The notes: generated by a model from the letters alone, not told the origin. DNA of 64,000 bases from Progne subis subis (GCA_022316685.1 JAKJHU010000367.1:1-64000); one strand, 5' to 3'. Counted from the first letter of the stretch, positions 1 to 11,757 are shown. Numbers and translations: made by a program.

Positions 1-109
1 GAGGGACAAGATCTGCCTTGGCAGGGGCTGGGGCTGAGGCCTTGGCCCTTTGCATTCATGAAACACATCCAGGTTTGCTTAGCACTGAAAGACACCTTTT
101 CCTTCTTTG

Positions 110-640
110 TCCTCACCAGTCCACAGTGCTTGCAGTGTTCTGCTTAAGTAGAACCTGGGGACACTTTCCTATGAGTTGTGTCCCTCAGTAGGACCCATTA
201 AAAGTTAAAGAAACTTTGGACTTTAAATCTGACTGTGAGTTCTTGAGAAGTTTTTTGAGCACACTCTGAGGGACTGAGTCTGTTGTAAACAGCACCAAAG
301 CCCCAAGAGGGTCATTAAAGTCCTTCTGCTTTGTCTGTGCTGCCGAGCTGGGCTGGGCTCCTGGCACAGAGGCAGCTCCTGGAACCAAGAGGGGCTTAAA
401 AGCACATTGCTCTTGATGAGCAACTCTTCTCCCAGCCCAGCAGGGCTGGGGCACTGCCTGCAGCCACCCCGGGCACAGCACACAGGCACAGAGGGCTTCA
501 ATCACTCAGGGCTGGGAAGAAGCTGAGAAGAAAAAGAAGAGAATCACTCCCAGCCCTTGACACAGGAGCCTCTGGCTGCAGGACACAAGGCAGCTGCAGC
601 TCCTGCAGTGGTCTCCTAAAGCTGCAACATCCTAATGCCT
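110..640 (+). repeat. OR duplicon 5' flank, copy 1
   Basis: This block aligns by eye with 43855-44361 in the same orientation. Both begin with a GGGGACACTTT segment followed by a 'tccctcagt' stretch, continue through the same GCACTGCCTGCAGCCACC stretch, and end at the same splice-donor-like site. It is the upstream part of a duplicated olfactory receptor unit. Bases 1-109 before it show nothing I recognise. The reading frames on the minus strand here are proline/cysteine-rich and shared by both copies, but have no recognisable domain, so I treat them as non-coding. Confidence 0.7.
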
Positions 641-655
641 ACAGATTCTGTGAGT
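620..655 (+). other. Putative noncoding first exon end and splice donor of OR copy 1
   Basis: The sequence CTACAGATTCT is followed by GTGAGT at 650-655, a near-consensus donor. The same exon edge and GTGAGT occur at 44362-44367 upstream of the other OR copy. Vertebrate OR genes usually have a 5' noncoding exon spliced to a single coding exon, which fits a pairing with the acceptor at 1439-1440. The exon start cannot be placed from sequence alone. Confidence 0.45.
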
Positions 656-1440
656 ACATTCTCTGATTATCTCTTGTGCAGGGCAGCCAGGGGTGCCCAG
701 GGCTGCCCTGCAGAGCAGGGTCCTGCAGCCCAGGGTGCTGTGCTGGGTCAGGGACACTGCTGCCTGCCAGGGATAGCTCTCAGCCAGCCCTGGGAGCTGC
801 TCCCAGCACTAGGGGACAAGATCTGGGTGGAAGGAGACAGCTGGTAAAGTGTGGAACTGTTTTCCTTGTGCTGCATTGCTCAGGACTGCTCCCCGCATGT
901 CATTTGACTGCAGAATATTTCCAAGTAGATTATACAGGGAGCACAGCAAGGCAGGGGCTACATGAAATTAAAAATCCTGCTTTTTTAATCTACAGCTTTG
1001 CGTTGCCTGAAGGGGAAATTGCACATAGTTATTCATCTCTCAGTTCAGGTTGAGAAAAATCAATTTTCTCTCAGAACATTAATATAACAGGCAGTGACTG
1101 AAACTAGCAGAGGGTCCCTTGCAGGCAGCACCAGTGTCACTTTTCCAGCCTCCTCAGGGTTGCTCTGAGGTTGCCATCAGAGCCTGCAGAGCCAGAGCTG
1201 CCCCTGGGCAGTGCCTGAGCTGGGAGGGCTCTGCAGGGCAGAGCTGAGCCCTCAGGGCTGGGCTGGGCTCTGGCAGCACAGGCAGGGCCCAGCCCTGGGC
1301 ACAGGGAAGCAGCTGCAGGCAGGGACAGCTGCAGGCAGCAGAGCCCTGGGCAGGCAGTGGGGGGAAAGTGCCACCAAGCTGTGCTGGGATATTGAAAGTC
1401 CTCTCTAAACGGAACTATTTCATGATTCGTTTTTTTACAG
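656..1440 (+). other. Likely OR 5' intron, copy 1
   Basis: About 785 bases between the GTGAGT donor and a pyrimidine-rich acceptor (cgtttttttacag, AG at 1439-1440). The interior is not obviously homologous to the corresponding interval in copy 2 (44368-45841), apart from the ends. It contains G/C-rich 'gctgggctctgcagggcag' type sequence and no convincing coding region. Confidence 0.4.
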
Positions 1441-1463
1441 ATCCCCATGTCCATCAGGAGCAA

Positions 1464-2392
1464 ATGTCCAACAGCAGCTCCATCAGCCACTTCCTCCTGC
1501 TGCCATTGGCAGACACGCGGCAGCTGCAGCTCCTGCACTTCTGCCTCTTCCTGGGCATCTCCCTGGCTGCCCTCCTGGGCAACGGCCTCATCATCAGCGC
1601 CATAGCCTGCGGCCACTGCCTGCACACGCCCATGTTCTTCTTCCTGCTCAACCTGGCCCTCACCGACCTGGGCTCCATCTGCACCACTGTCCCCAAAGCC
1701 ATGCACAATTCCCTCTGGGACACCAGGAATATCTCCTACAAAGGATGTGCTGCGCAGTTCTTTTTCTTTTCCTTCTTTATCACAGACGAGCTTGTCCTCC
1801 TGACCATCATGTGCTATGACCGCTATGTGTCCATCTGCAAACCCCTGCACTACGGGACCCTCCTGGGCAGCAGAGCTTGTGCCCACGTGGCAGCAGCTGC
1901 CTGGGCCAGTGCCTTTCTCTATACACTGCTGCACACAGCCAATACATTTTCCCTGCCCCTGTGCCATGGCAATGCCCTCGGCCAGTTCTTCTGTGAAATC
2001 CCACACATCCTCAAACTCTCCTGTTCCAAGTCCTACCTCAGGGAACTTGGGCTTCTGGCTGTTAGTGTCTGTTTAGCATTTGGTTGTTTTGTGTTCATGG
2101 TTTTCTCCTATATGCAGATCTTCAGGGCTCCCCTCTGTGGATCCCCTCTGAGCAGGGACGGCACAAAGCCTTTTCCACCTGCATCCCTCACCGGGCTGTG
2201 GTCTCCTTGTTCCTCAGCACTGCAGCATTTTCTAACCTGAAGCCTCCCTCCATCTTCTCCCCATCCCTGGATCTGGCCCTGTCAGTTCTGTACGCGGTGG
2301 AGCCTCCAGCCCTGAACCCCCTCATCTACAGCCTGAGGAACCAGGAGCTCAAGGCTGCAGTGTGGAGACTGATGACAGGATGGTTTCAGTAA
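1464..2392 (+). pseudogene. OR14-like olfactory receptor, frameshifted
   Basis: A single-exon seven-transmembrane odorant receptor of about 309 codons. Start ATG 1464 gives the N-terminus MSNSSSISHFLLLPL with an N-glycosylation site at Asn3. PMFFFLLNLALTDLGS marks TM2, MCYDRYVSICKPLHY the end of TM3, and PALNPLIYSLRN marks TM7. A net gain of 2 nt at about 2130-2140, between 'ttcagggct' and 'atcccctctgagcag', shifts the frame before TM6. The TM6-TM7 part continues in another frame to TAA 2390-2392. The intact paralogous codons at 46524-46550 show what is disturbed. The receptor would act in olfactory neuron cilia through G-olf if repaired. The lesion could also be an assembly error. An upstream out-of-frame ATG sits at 1447. 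Confidence 0.85.
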
Positions 2393-2428
2393 TATTAAAG
2401 TGATGGCCAATTTCTGCAAGTCACTTGG

Positions 2429-2434
2429 AATAAA
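2429..2434 (+). terminator. Candidate polyadenylation signal of OR copy 1
   Basis: AATAAA lies 37 nt after the receptor stop codon, a plausible position for a short OR 3' UTR. It is a single hexamer, so chance occurrence is possible. Confidence 0.35.
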
Positions 2435-2941
2435 AGTCATCTTTAATTCTTCTTCTAAATTTAGCTATGGTTGTATTTCCTTTGCCTTATATTTTTAATC
2501 TTGTCCACAGAGAAAAGCCATTCCTTGGGATATTTCTTACTTTGTTTCTCTCCACCTTCCCTGTGGCCACACACTGTGTCAATGAGGGGCTGCACTCTTG
2601 GTGGCTTTAAAGGAACTCAAGGATCTCCCAGCCAAGTTGTCATCAGAGATCCCCCTTTTTTTCCCCTCTCTGGAGCTGCAGCAGCAATGTCTGTGTACAG
2701 AGCTAGGGCAGATCAGTGCTGGCACAGCAGCTGTGCCCAGGAGCAGCAGCACTTGGTGTTGCCAGTGCTGCTCCCTGCCCCTGCCCCGCTGCCCTCCTGG
2801 CCCTGGTGTTGCTGTAGGGCCTGAGTGCTCTCGGGGCCGAGCACAGTGCTGGGGGTGGCAGTGCTGGGGCTGCAGCAGGGACAGGCCATGGGCACTGCTG
2901 GGGCAGCGCTGACAGCCTCAGGGCAGGGCCTGGGGGCTCCA
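2435..2941 (+). repeat. OR duplicon 3' block, copy 1
   Basis: The part from about 2690 to 2900 (gcagcagcacttgg ... acaggccatgggcactgctgg) resembles 47690-47890 and, less completely, 18770-18925. All three lie downstream of an OR copy, so this is the 3' flank of the duplicated unit. No coding region is supported. Confidence 0.5.
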
Positions 2942-4410
2942 GGCTCCTTGCCCAGGCTCTCTCCAGAACACGCCCAGGCCAATGCTCAGCAGAGAAAAGC
3001 CCCGTGAGCAGCCCCAGGGTGGACGTGGGCGGGGTGGGGGCAAACAGCATGGCTGGGGCTCTGCAAGGTCCCTGGGGGAGACGGGAAGGAGCAGCAGAGC
3101 AGGGGCTGATCCATCCCCACTGCGCTGGACACCCCAGGGCAACGTCCCAGAGCGTCCTCATGCACCTGCCAACAACATCCCCCCTCTGCAGCCCTGGCCT
3201 CTCCCCCAGCTCACACAGGTGCCGCATCCTTGCAGGCATACACACGGCAGCACTGGCTCAGGAGCCCCTGTGTGCACTGCCCAGAGCAGGCGTGAGCATC
3301 CCCATGGTGTTGGTGTGGGGAGATGAACCTGAGTGAGCACAAATGCCATCAGCCCCTGGGGCCAGGAAGGGCTGGGGGACAGCAGGGAAACCACTCAGGT
3401 TTGTGGTGGCCTCTGAAGTCATCCAGAAAGTTTGTTCCCATGAGCTGTGGGTTTCCTGTGCCACTGCAGACATTGCTGCTCAGAGCCAGGGCTGCCTGGC
3501 AGCCATCCCCAAACTGCCCTCAGCATTTTCTTTGCATCACCTTGGCATTCTTTTCCCTTCCTGGTACAAATTTCTTCCTATTGCCCACTCCTCTTCCCTC
3601 CCCTGCAAACAGCCCACCTCTGGCTGCCCTTTCCTTTTTGGCCCCACTCCCCTTTTCAGTTCCTGAGCTGGCACCATGGGAACATCCCTTGGGGAGCAGG
3701 ATCATCCTCCAAGTCCTTCAGGAATTGTCTGCAGCCTCCTGCAGTGCCCCGTGCTGCTCCCTTGCCAGAGGCAGCACAGGCCAGGGGGGCACATCTGGGC
3801 TGCTGTGTCTGACTGTGGGGCTCCCTGTTGTGGGCAAGGAGGAGGAGCTGCAGAGGCTCTGCAGGACTGACAGGATGGGCTTTAGGGCTGTGAGGAGAAG
3901 TTGAGGGACCTGGGCTACTGGAGCTTCTGGAGAGGAGGCCCAGGGCTCATCCTGCAACTGCTGCAAGGGTGGTTTCAGAGAATCACAGAATCAACAAGGC
4001 TGGAAAAGGCCTTGGACATCATCAAGTCCAACCTGTGCCCTGACACTGTCTTGTCTCCTCTGAGCCTCCTCTTCTCCTGGATAAACAACCCCAGCTCCGT
4101 CATCTGCTCCTCATAGGACTTGTGTTCCAGACCCCTCACCAGCCTTGTTGCTCTTCTCTGGACACACTCCAGCCCCTCCATATCCTTCCTAAGATGGGGG
4201 GCCCAGAACTGGACACAGCAGTTGAGGTGCTGCCCCAACGAGTGCTGAGCACAGGGGAGGAATCACTGCCCTGCTGCTGCTGGCCACTGTTCCTGATCCA
4301 GGCCAGGAACATTGGCCTTCCTGGCCATCTGGGCACACTGCTGGCTCATGTCTAGCCTGCTCTCCATCAGTCCTCATAGGTCCATTTCTCCTGGCTACTG
4401 TCCAGCCAAT
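2942..4410 (+). repeat. Inverted segmental duplication, left arm
   Basis: The whole interval reappears as the reverse complement at about 12620-14080. Shared landmarks in order are ctctctccagaacacgcc, the CCTGGGGGAGACGGGAAGG stretch, the 'tgagctgtgggtttcctgtg' stretch, the 'tgaggagaagttgaggga' stretch and the CR1 3' end. Long open frames in it are mirrored in the other copy with scattered substitutions and have no domain signature, so they are not called as genes. Confidence 0.85.
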
Positions 4411-4565
4411 CTGTCCCCAGCCTGCACCGCTTCAGGAGTTGTTGTGACCAAAGTGCAGGACTCAGTACCTGGACTTGTCAAACCTCATATTGTTGGATTT
4501 GACTTCCTGGATCCAGCCTGTCCAGGGCCCTGTGCACAGCCCTCTCGCCCTCCAGCAGATCAACT
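3975..4565 (-). mobile_element. CR1 LINE 3' end
   Basis: The start at 3975, AGAGAATCACAGAATCA, is the reverse complement of the CR1 3' terminal repeat. It is followed by typical CR1 sequence on the minus strand (aggctggaaaaggcc, ccagacccctcaccagcc, tggacacactccagcccc). Only the non-coding and extreme 3' part is present. It lies inside the inverted duplicated segment, so its insertion predates that duplication. Confidence 0.85.
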
Positions 4566-4569
4566 CACT

Positions 4570-5017
4570 GTCACCACGGTTCCTTGTGTCCCTAGACTGT
4601 CACAATGGTCTCCATGATTCCATGAGGCCTCCCAGTGTCATAGTGTGCCTTTGGTTCCATGGGACCCCTTGGTGTCACGAAGTCCCTTGCATCCTTGACC
4701 CCCACAGTGTCACAATGGTGCCTTGGGCCCCCAAGACCCTGGAGTGTCACAAAGGATCATTTGTTCCATGAGGTCTGGCAGTGCAGCAATGATCTCCTTG
4801 GTTCCACAGGGTCACAGTGGCCTCCGTGGTTCCACCAGGCTCCAGACTGTCACCATGGACTCCTTGCTTGCATTTATCCCCACAGTGTCACAATGGCCCC
4901 TTGGCTCCATGGTGCCATATCATGCACAGTGTCACTCTGGTCCTCTTAGCACCACCCGTCCCTGCAGTGTCACAATGGCCCCTTGCTTCCCCAGCACCCT
5001 GCAGTGTCACCATCATC
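4570..5017. repeat. Degenerate minisatellite, CAGTGTCACAATGG family
   Basis: A cluster of imperfect units, each with a core like CAGTGTCACAATGG followed by 'ccccttggctccatgg', spaced roughly 40-50 bases apart. Clear cores are near 4606, 4707, 4886 and 4972. A related array in the opposite orientation lies at 18040-18280. It starts right after one CR1 and ends right before another. Confidence 0.6.
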
Positions 5018-5597
5018 AGAGAATCAAGCAGGCTGGAAAAGACCTTGGAGAGCATTAAGTCCAACCTGTGACCCAACAGCACCTTGTCACCCAGACATGT
5101 GGCATTGAGTGCCATATCCAGTCTTTCCTTAGACACCTCCAGGGATGATGACTGACCCACCTCCTGGGGCAGCCCATTCCAATGCCCAGTCACTCTTTTG
5201 GTGAAGAATATTTCCACAGGTCCAGCATAAACAATCTCTGGAACAACTTACGGCTGTGGCCTCTTGTCCTGTCACTGTTCCCTGGGAGAAGAGCCCAATC
5301 CTCACAGCTGCACCCTCCTGTCATGGAGCTGTAGAGAGTGATGAGGTCTCCCCTGAGCCTCCTCTTCTCCAGGATAAACAACCCCAGCTCCCTCAGCCAC
5401 TCCTTACAGAACTTGTACTCCAGACCCCTCACCAGCCTTGTTGCCCTCTTCTGGACACACTCCAGCCCCTCAATATTCTTCCTAAATTGGGGAGCCCAGA
5501 ACTGGATACAGCACTCGAGGTGCAGCCTCATCAGTGCCCAGTACAGGGGAAGAATCACTGCTCTGGTCGTGCTGGCCACACCATTCCTAATCCATAG
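5018..5597 (-). mobile_element. CR1 LINE 3' end, second copy
   Basis: Starts with tcagagaatcaagcaggctgg and continues with the CR1-type 'ccttggagagcattaagtcc', the 'cccattccaatgcc' stretch and 'accagccttgttgccctct'. Orientation is minus. It is more complete near the 3' end than the 3975 copy and belongs to a somewhat different CR1 subtype. Confidence 0.85.
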
Positions 5598-5599
5598 GA

Positions 5600-6030
5600 G
5601 TGCCAGGGGTTGGATGAGGGAAATAGTGGGGGTGGGGACGAAGTGTTACTGGTTGTCAGCCATGAAGGGTCTTGATTTTCATATATATTCAGACTGCATT
5701 AGAAGGTGCTCAGGATCAATATCAACTGGGGACTGCTGATATCAATCTATAAACAGGAAAAGAAAACAGGGAAAGACCTTCTCTCTGCATTGTTTTCAAT
5801 ATAGTATATTCACTTTGACTATACTTCTGAAATCTGTCTAATTAACCATTGAAGAACTGAAGATTTGAGTTAATCCCATGGGCTTGTATTTATTGTTGTT
5901 TTGAGTAAATATGTATGAATCTTTGTCACAGAATTCCTGAACAGAAGGGCTCAAGAAAGAAGAGGGCTCTGGAAAAGTAAAATTCAACAGCAATCTCCCA
6001 ATGTCTGAGGATCCATCCTCATCAGAGCAG
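5600..6030 (+). repeat. Direct duplication, copy 1 (pair at 8505-8940)
   Basis: Shares with 8505-8940 the landmarks 'gggaaatagtggggg', 'ggttgtcagccat', 'ttgactatacttctgaaatctgt' and the following A/T-rich stretch, in the same order and orientation. Divergence is moderate, so the duplication is not recent. No gene recognised. Confidence 0.6.
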
Positions 6031-7500
6031 GAATGAACAGAAATGGGCACAGCTTTCTTGCTGCCCCAGCTTTGGAATGGGCCCTGGGCCTGGAGCAGGA
6101 GCAGCTCTTGAGGGCCCCAAGGCCGGGGCTGTTGTGCTGGCCTGGGCAGATGGGATGGCTGCAGGGGCTGAAGAGCTCTCAGCACCTCAGGGACAGGGGA
6201 GCAGGGCACACAGGGAGCCTCCTTTTCCCTTGGCCCAGCACCTTCCCCATGGCTGGGGCTGAGTCCTGTCTGAGCTGCAGCTGCTGCTGTGCCCTTCCGA
6301 GGGGCTGAGGCCGTGGGGCCCCTGCCCAGAGCAGCCTGCCCTGAGCAGAGCTGTGGGGCCAGAGCCGGCTGGGCTGTGCTGGGGAGAGGCTCTTGGTGCT
6401 GCCGAGAGCTCAGGGCAGCTGGCAGAGCTTGGAGGGAGCTGGGCTGGGCTGAGGGAGCCTGGCACAGAAACCATCAGTGTCCATCTCAGCCTGTGTGAGC
6501 GTGCAGGGGCAGGACTCAGCCCAGGCCTTGTGGGGCAGGGCCAGCGCCTGTGGAAGGCATTGAAAACAGGCAAGTGGCCCAGAGAGGAGGCTGCTCTGTG
6601 CCCTTGGTGGCATGGACAGAGCACGAACACGGCCCAGGACATTTGTCAGCGCCAGCCTCTGTCCCCAGCCATTGCCAGCCCTGGCTGCTCAGCCCAGGTT
6701 TGCAGGGCAGTTTGGCTGTGGCCCAGCTCCATCCTCCTGCGGGGCTCAGGGCCTCTTCCCAGCCATGGCCAGCCCTGCCCGGCCTCTCTGCTGGCCCAGA
6801 GCCCGGCAGAGCCCGGGGCAGGGCTGTCTGTGCAGCCCCACAGGTGCCACAGGCTGTGCAGGAGCTGGCAGAGGCTGCCCAGCAGGGAGGCCATGGGGCA
6901 CAGAGCCCCAAGGCTGCTGTGGGCACCACGGCACAGGGGCCGTTCCCACCCGCAATGCTCCTGTCCTGCCCTGGGCCTGCACAGGGGCTGTGGCACCATG
7001 GCTGGGCCAGCGCGGCACAAAGGGGCCACGGAGCCGCTGCCGGGGCTGACAGCAGGGCCAGGCACACACAAGGAATTGCTGGGCATTGCCTGGGCTGGGC
7101 AGGGCTGGCTGTGCCAAAGGCAGAGCTCAGCTCCCCTTGGTGGCTGCAGGAAAAGTGCAGAGCCCAAAGAGCCTCCGTGGCTGTGCTGGAGACCAAGGCT
7201 GGAGGAGGGAAATGCAGGGCTGCTGTGGGATGGAGAGGGGATTGAATTCCAGCACACACCTCAGTTCTCTGATAATCCCAGCACAATGCTGGTCCCTGTT
7301 CCAGCCTGGAGCAGAGCAGATGGTTTTGGGACAGGAGCCCTCTGGGGCTGTCATGGACCTGCAACTTGCAAGGTGCTCTGCTCTCCCTCAGCTCCTCTCT
7401 GAGAGATGCCAATCCCAGCTCAGCACCTCAGGGCACAAAAGGCACTGCCTGTGCATGGGCACACAACTGATGTCTGCCTGGAAAGAGGCACAGGTTTTAA
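6031..7500. other. GC-rich stretch without a supported gene
   Basis: This interval stays open over long distances in several frames on both strands (for example 6353-7402 plus and 6516-7412 minus). The translations are dominated by A, G, P, Q, C and W with no domain. Open frames on both strands over the same DNA are what GC-rich, stop-poor sequence gives by chance. I found no repeat unit, splice pattern or family match. Confidence 0.5.
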
Positions 7501-8504
7501 TACATTTTAGTTTCATATTATACAAGTAAATTTCCGTTATCTGGGTCATTTAAGTATTTTTAAGAAGTGGCAAAACTTTCCCACCAGGAACAGGAATTTC
7601 CTGGATCTACTGGATTCTCCTACTGATGGCAGGAGAAGAAATACTGATCTAGCCCTCTACCTTTGCCACCAACACTCAGTCTAACAATTCATGGCCCTCT
7701 CCCTTCAGGTGTTTCCAGCTCTCCTGTTTAAATGACCATGTGTAAGGGCATTTCTTCATACAGAGCAGCTGGATCTATATCCCTCTTTTTGCTCCCAGAT
7801 TTCCTCCTGCAGCTCTTCTCTGGTCATTTCAATGTGTCTCCCTTGACTAACTTCACGCTTTGAGCATTCCAGAGTTGTCCAGTTTTTCAGAAGTTTAAAT
7901 AACACCTTAGTCAGTGTCATAGTTTCATTTGTTTCTTATATATCACCTCTCTTATGTCTTGAAAATTTTTCCTGTATGGAAATCACTTGTGGGTTGTGGA
8001 CATGTCAGATGTTGCTGGGATGTCACAAGGGGCTGAGGGAAGTGTTTTGCTGTTTATTAAATTTTATCATATTCCCATTTTTTATGTTGGCCATGAAGAG
8101 AAACCTTTCTGTGCCTCCAAGTCTCACCAGTTCCTGGTCCCTCCAAGGACACAAACCTGAGGAGTTGTGCTTCCCATTCCAGTGGCTTCACTTGGACTTC
8201 CCCCCACAGCCAGAGCAGAGCTCCCTTGTCCCAGAAAGTCCCTGGCAGTGGAGGGATGAAGGAAACAGGACAGGCTGTGGGGATCAGGTGCAGGGCAGAG
8301 CCAGGGGGAATGACTTTTGCATTTGATGGAGCTGTGCCTTCCTTTGGGTTTGTTGCCTGACAGTAAATGTACATCCCTCTGTGTCTTGGGCAGCTCCTCC
8401 TCCAAGGGAAGCAGGTGGGAGTTGGAGCCCAGGAGCTGAACCTGCAGGTCCAGCCTGGGGTGGAGGGAGATCAGATTTGCACAAGGCTGCTCTGAGTCCT
8501 GGGG
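7501..8504. other. Unannotated intergenic sequence
   Basis: Mixed-composition DNA with short open frames only. I see no recognisable gene, LTR boundary or tandem repeat here. The last part (from about 8330) leads into the direct duplication at 8505. Confidence 0.5.
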
Positions 8505-8940
8505 CTTGGATGGGGGAAATGGTGGGGTAGGGGTAGGGACAGAGTGTTGTTGATTGTCAGACATAAAGGATCTGGATTGTCATATCTATTCAAATTCCAT
8601 GAGGAGATACTTAAATTCAGTGTCAGTTTGAGATTGCACATATCAAGGTATTAACAGGGAAAAACAAAACCTAAAGAGGACCTAAACAACTTTTCTCACT
8701 GTCTTTTCTAAACTTAATATATTCAATTTGACTACACTTCTGAAATCTGTTGAATTCACCACAAAAGATTTGAAAACTTAAATTATACCCAGAGGCTTGG
8801 CCTTTTAAGGTGTTCTGAATGTTACTGAGCCCTGGGGCACTGAATTCCTGAACTGAGCAGCTGAAGGCTGAACAAGCATCTGGAGAAGTCAAATCCAGAA
8901 GCAGCCTCCAAGTGTCTGAGGATGTCAACAGCCCCCACTG
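8505..8940 (+). repeat. Direct duplication, copy 2 (pair at 5600-6030)
   Basis: Matches 5600-6030 in order and orientation, including 'gggggaaatggtgggg', 'gattgtcagacat' and 'ttgactacacttctgaaatctg'. The two copies are about 2.9 kb apart, separated by the GC-rich stretch. Confidence 0.6.
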
Positions 8941-9983
8941 AGGCCATCCCTGCCCAGAGACCGTGGGGGAATGGGCAGACAAGGGGAGCGTCCCTGGGGC
9001 TGGGCAAGCAGAGCTCAGAGGCACCAGGAGGTGCAGGTGGGAAATGGAGTGTGCAATGTGGCTGTGAAAGCCCTGCCTGGGCTGTGCCAAGCAGGACAGA
9101 CAAGATCTGACCTCCATCCTCCAAATAACTATCTCACTTAGACATTAAAAAAGAACCGTTTGTGTACTCTGAGTTGGACACACTGGAGAAATACCAACAA
9201 CATAATCTCAGGAGCTCAAAACAACAAAACAGATTTTATTGGCAACAATAGAAAATCAGATAGACTTTGGGAAAAGGTTTCATATAATATTCAAGTCAAC
9301 AAAAAACACTTCTCAGAGCATTTACTTGACCCATTCAACTTCACAAACCGTAAGCCCATTCAATTTTAAGTTAATCAAAATTTATAAGAAGAGAGAATGA
9401 TAATAAGACACAGAAAGAGAGAAAGACCAAAAAGATTTATAGAAGCACACACACAGAGCTACCAGCTCCTGGATTTCAGCTGTTCTGACAGAAATTCCAA
9501 GAGGAGTTGGGGTCAAGATATGTGCTTGCCTTGTGGTCAACCATAAATACCCCATGGTCTTCCTGGGCCCTTCCCCCAGGAGGGACTTTGGGTCACTTGG
9601 TCTCTCAGGAGCTGGGCTGGGGGCGGCAGAGGTGGGTGTGGAGCATTGCCTTTGGTGTGCCAGGGACTGGCAGACACTGCTGGGCTGGGATAGAGGCTCT
9701 GGGGGATTGGGGTTACAGGGCAGGGCAGTCCTGGGGTTTCAGGGCAGGGCAAGGCTGGACCTGCCCCTTCCTCCCCCACACAAAATGTTTCCAGCCAACA
9801 ATCTCCTCCAGTCTCTCACAACAGGCAATGCTGGAGGTGGAATCCCAATTGTGGCTATGGGCACATAGACAAGAAGGACAGTTCTTTTCCATAGGAAGGT
9901 GTAATGGTTTTAGTTAAAACTGGGCTGAAACACTAATTAATGTAGTGACTACACATTTGTCAAATTTTGTTTGCTATATTTAG
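8941..9983. other. Intergenic sequence with possible LTR remnant
   Basis: From 9215 to about 9560 the pattern 'acagattttattggcaac' resembles the R/U5 side of a minus-strand LTR (a polyadenylation hexamer reading leftward), but ends and target duplications were not found. The rest shows no gene. Confidence 0.3.
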
Positions 9984-11461
9984 TGTCTTAGTGTTTACTC
10001 TCTTTTTGTGGGAGAGGACCAGGAGAAGCAAAGCAGGCTCAAGCTTAAAAAACAAAGTTTTATTAACACACACACAAAAAAAGGAAAAGATAAGAAAAGT
10101 TGGGGAAAATCCCAAAAAACCCAAAATGCAACTTCAAAACCCTCTTCCCTTCCCTTACAAACTGTTAACGTTCTTACAAACAACATAGGGAGACACAACC
10201 TGTGATTTTCAGTCAGTTTCACCATTTAAGCATAATCTTTCATCACTTTGGGAGAGGAGTCTCTCTGGAGTCTTATGGACACATTCGCCACAAGACAAAA
10301 ACAGTCCTGGGGCTCTCAATGTCACAAATCTGCAACTGCTTGGAATTTTTGCAGATTGTGCAGTTTCACCCATTCGCAACCTTCCCCCTGGCTACCTATG
10401 GGCCTCTCAGTATATCTGGGGTACTGTTTAAGAAAGCTTCTTCTAGTATAAAACAAGGATACTCTATCTCTAAAATTGTCTTTATCTCAAAAGAAATAGA
10501 GACCTCCTTTTACCCCAAGAGCTGAGGTCTTCAAATCACGTTCTCTCTAAAAACATTTTTGTCTCAAAGGCTGAGACCTTCTTTTACCCCAGGAGTGAGG
10601 GGCTTTAAGATTCCCACTTAAATCTCAATCATATCAATCCCCAACTTTGACTAGAACTAGCATTCCCCCAAACAACATTAAGATGTTACAAGAAACAGTC
10701 CATTTCTCCATTGTTTACAGCAGAAAAGTTTGGTTAAAAACGTCCACATCCTCAATCCCTCTTCTAATAATCTTTATCAGTTCTTTCACTCCTGCTCCAC
10801 TGACTTCATGCGGCGTCTTTCCTACGTCCCCTCTGTCTCTTTCTTTTCTCTCTCAGGGAAGGGTCAGGCCTTGGAAGCTCCATGTTGCCAGGAAACGGTT
10901 AACTCTGCCCAGGCCTGCAGTGGCCATGTGATTTCTGCTCCAGGCAGCAGTCTCTCCATTTCAGATCACCCTGGTTTCCTCCCTCCACTCTTTCTTCTCA
11001 GTCTGGAAGACACCGGAGGAGGGGAGCGGGAGGAGAGCTCTGCCCACCCCTTGGTGACAATCGGGGCAGCCTCGGCCAAACTGGGCCCATAGTTGTTATC
11101 AGGGGAGATCCCTCCCTGCTCTGGGGTCTCCAGGGAGGTTTTTTCAAAGCTGTTGATGTTAAGCTGTAACCTCTCCTCCCCCCGGGAGCCGATGGAGTCC
11201 GGCTAGGCCTCAGGCGAGCTTCCCCCCGAAGGGGGAGGTGGGGTGTGGGGAGCAGTAGGACCCACTCGATGTTACCTGTTCAGCTGACCAGGAGGAAAAG
11301 GGCCTGACCTGAAGAAACCCAGGATTTATATGGGTACTGCCCAAAGTCGCATTCAACACTCTCAGTGGCCAAAGCAGATGCCAATATCTCAAACCAGCTT
11401 CTGATAGGTCCTTGTCCTTTCTAAAACTATTTCTAGGGTCCTGACAGGGTAACACTTCACA
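9984..11461 (-). mobile_element. Long solo LTR-like element, minus strand
   Basis: Reads on the minus strand from TGTGAAGTGTTACC (11461 leftward) to a terminus ending ...AAGACA at 9984, so the ends are TG...CA. A TATA-like ATATAAATCC lies on the minus strand near 11325, and a polyadenylation-type TTAATAAAACTTTG is near 10060, in the order expected for U3-R-U5. Length is about 1.48 kb, long for an LTR. No gag or pol coding is seen inside and no target duplication was identified, so the ends are tentative. Confidence 0.45.
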
Positions 11462-11489
11462 TTCCTTCCTAACTAAAAAACAAACTGTG

Positions 11490-11590
11490 CTAACCCATGA
11501 TAGTGACCTTTAGGCTTTGCAGGGCTCAGGCACATCGGCTGTGACAGAGTCAGGGCTGAGGTCACACTCTGTGGGCTGGGGCAGAGCCCA
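11490..11590 (+). repeat. 100-bp segment repeated at 33.8 and 53.1 kb
   Basis: Contains ctttaggctttgcagggct followed by 'gtcacactctgtgggctgg'. The same stretch occurs at 53083-53170 in this orientation and at about 33770-33870 reversed. It marks the edge of the large duplicon in those two places. Confidence 0.65.
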
Positions 11591-11599
11591 TACAGAAAT

Positions 11600-11757
11600 G
11601 ACCTGAGATGGGCTCAAATACAATGATGGGACTATGGCCAGACCCTCATGTTCTTCAGTCCCACCTCACATCATTGCCAGGGGCAGAGAAAGGGACAGGT
11701 GACTTCTCAGCATGGGTCACAGGAAACCTGGGTCACCAGAGCCCTTCCCAAAGTGGC
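11600..11757 (+). repeat. 150-bp segment paired with 55367-55515
   Basis: The string of landmarks 'tgacctgagatggg', 'tcagtcccacctcacatca', 'tgccaggggcagagaaa' and 'ctgggtcaccagagc' recurs at 55367-55515 in the same order and orientation. Its function is unknown; it is probably part of a transposable element. Confidence 0.6.

Noticed and set aside
1137..2006. 289-codon minus-strand frame over OR copy 1
   Set aside because: Antisense shadow of the receptor. The same antisense frame appears over OR copy 2 at 45817-46401, as expected from homology.
6353..7412. Overlapping 349-codon plus-strand and 298-codon minus-strand frames
   Set aside because: Both strands are open over the same GC-rich DNA, the composition is biased and there is no domain, start context or splice pattern. 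This is chance in stop-poor sequence.
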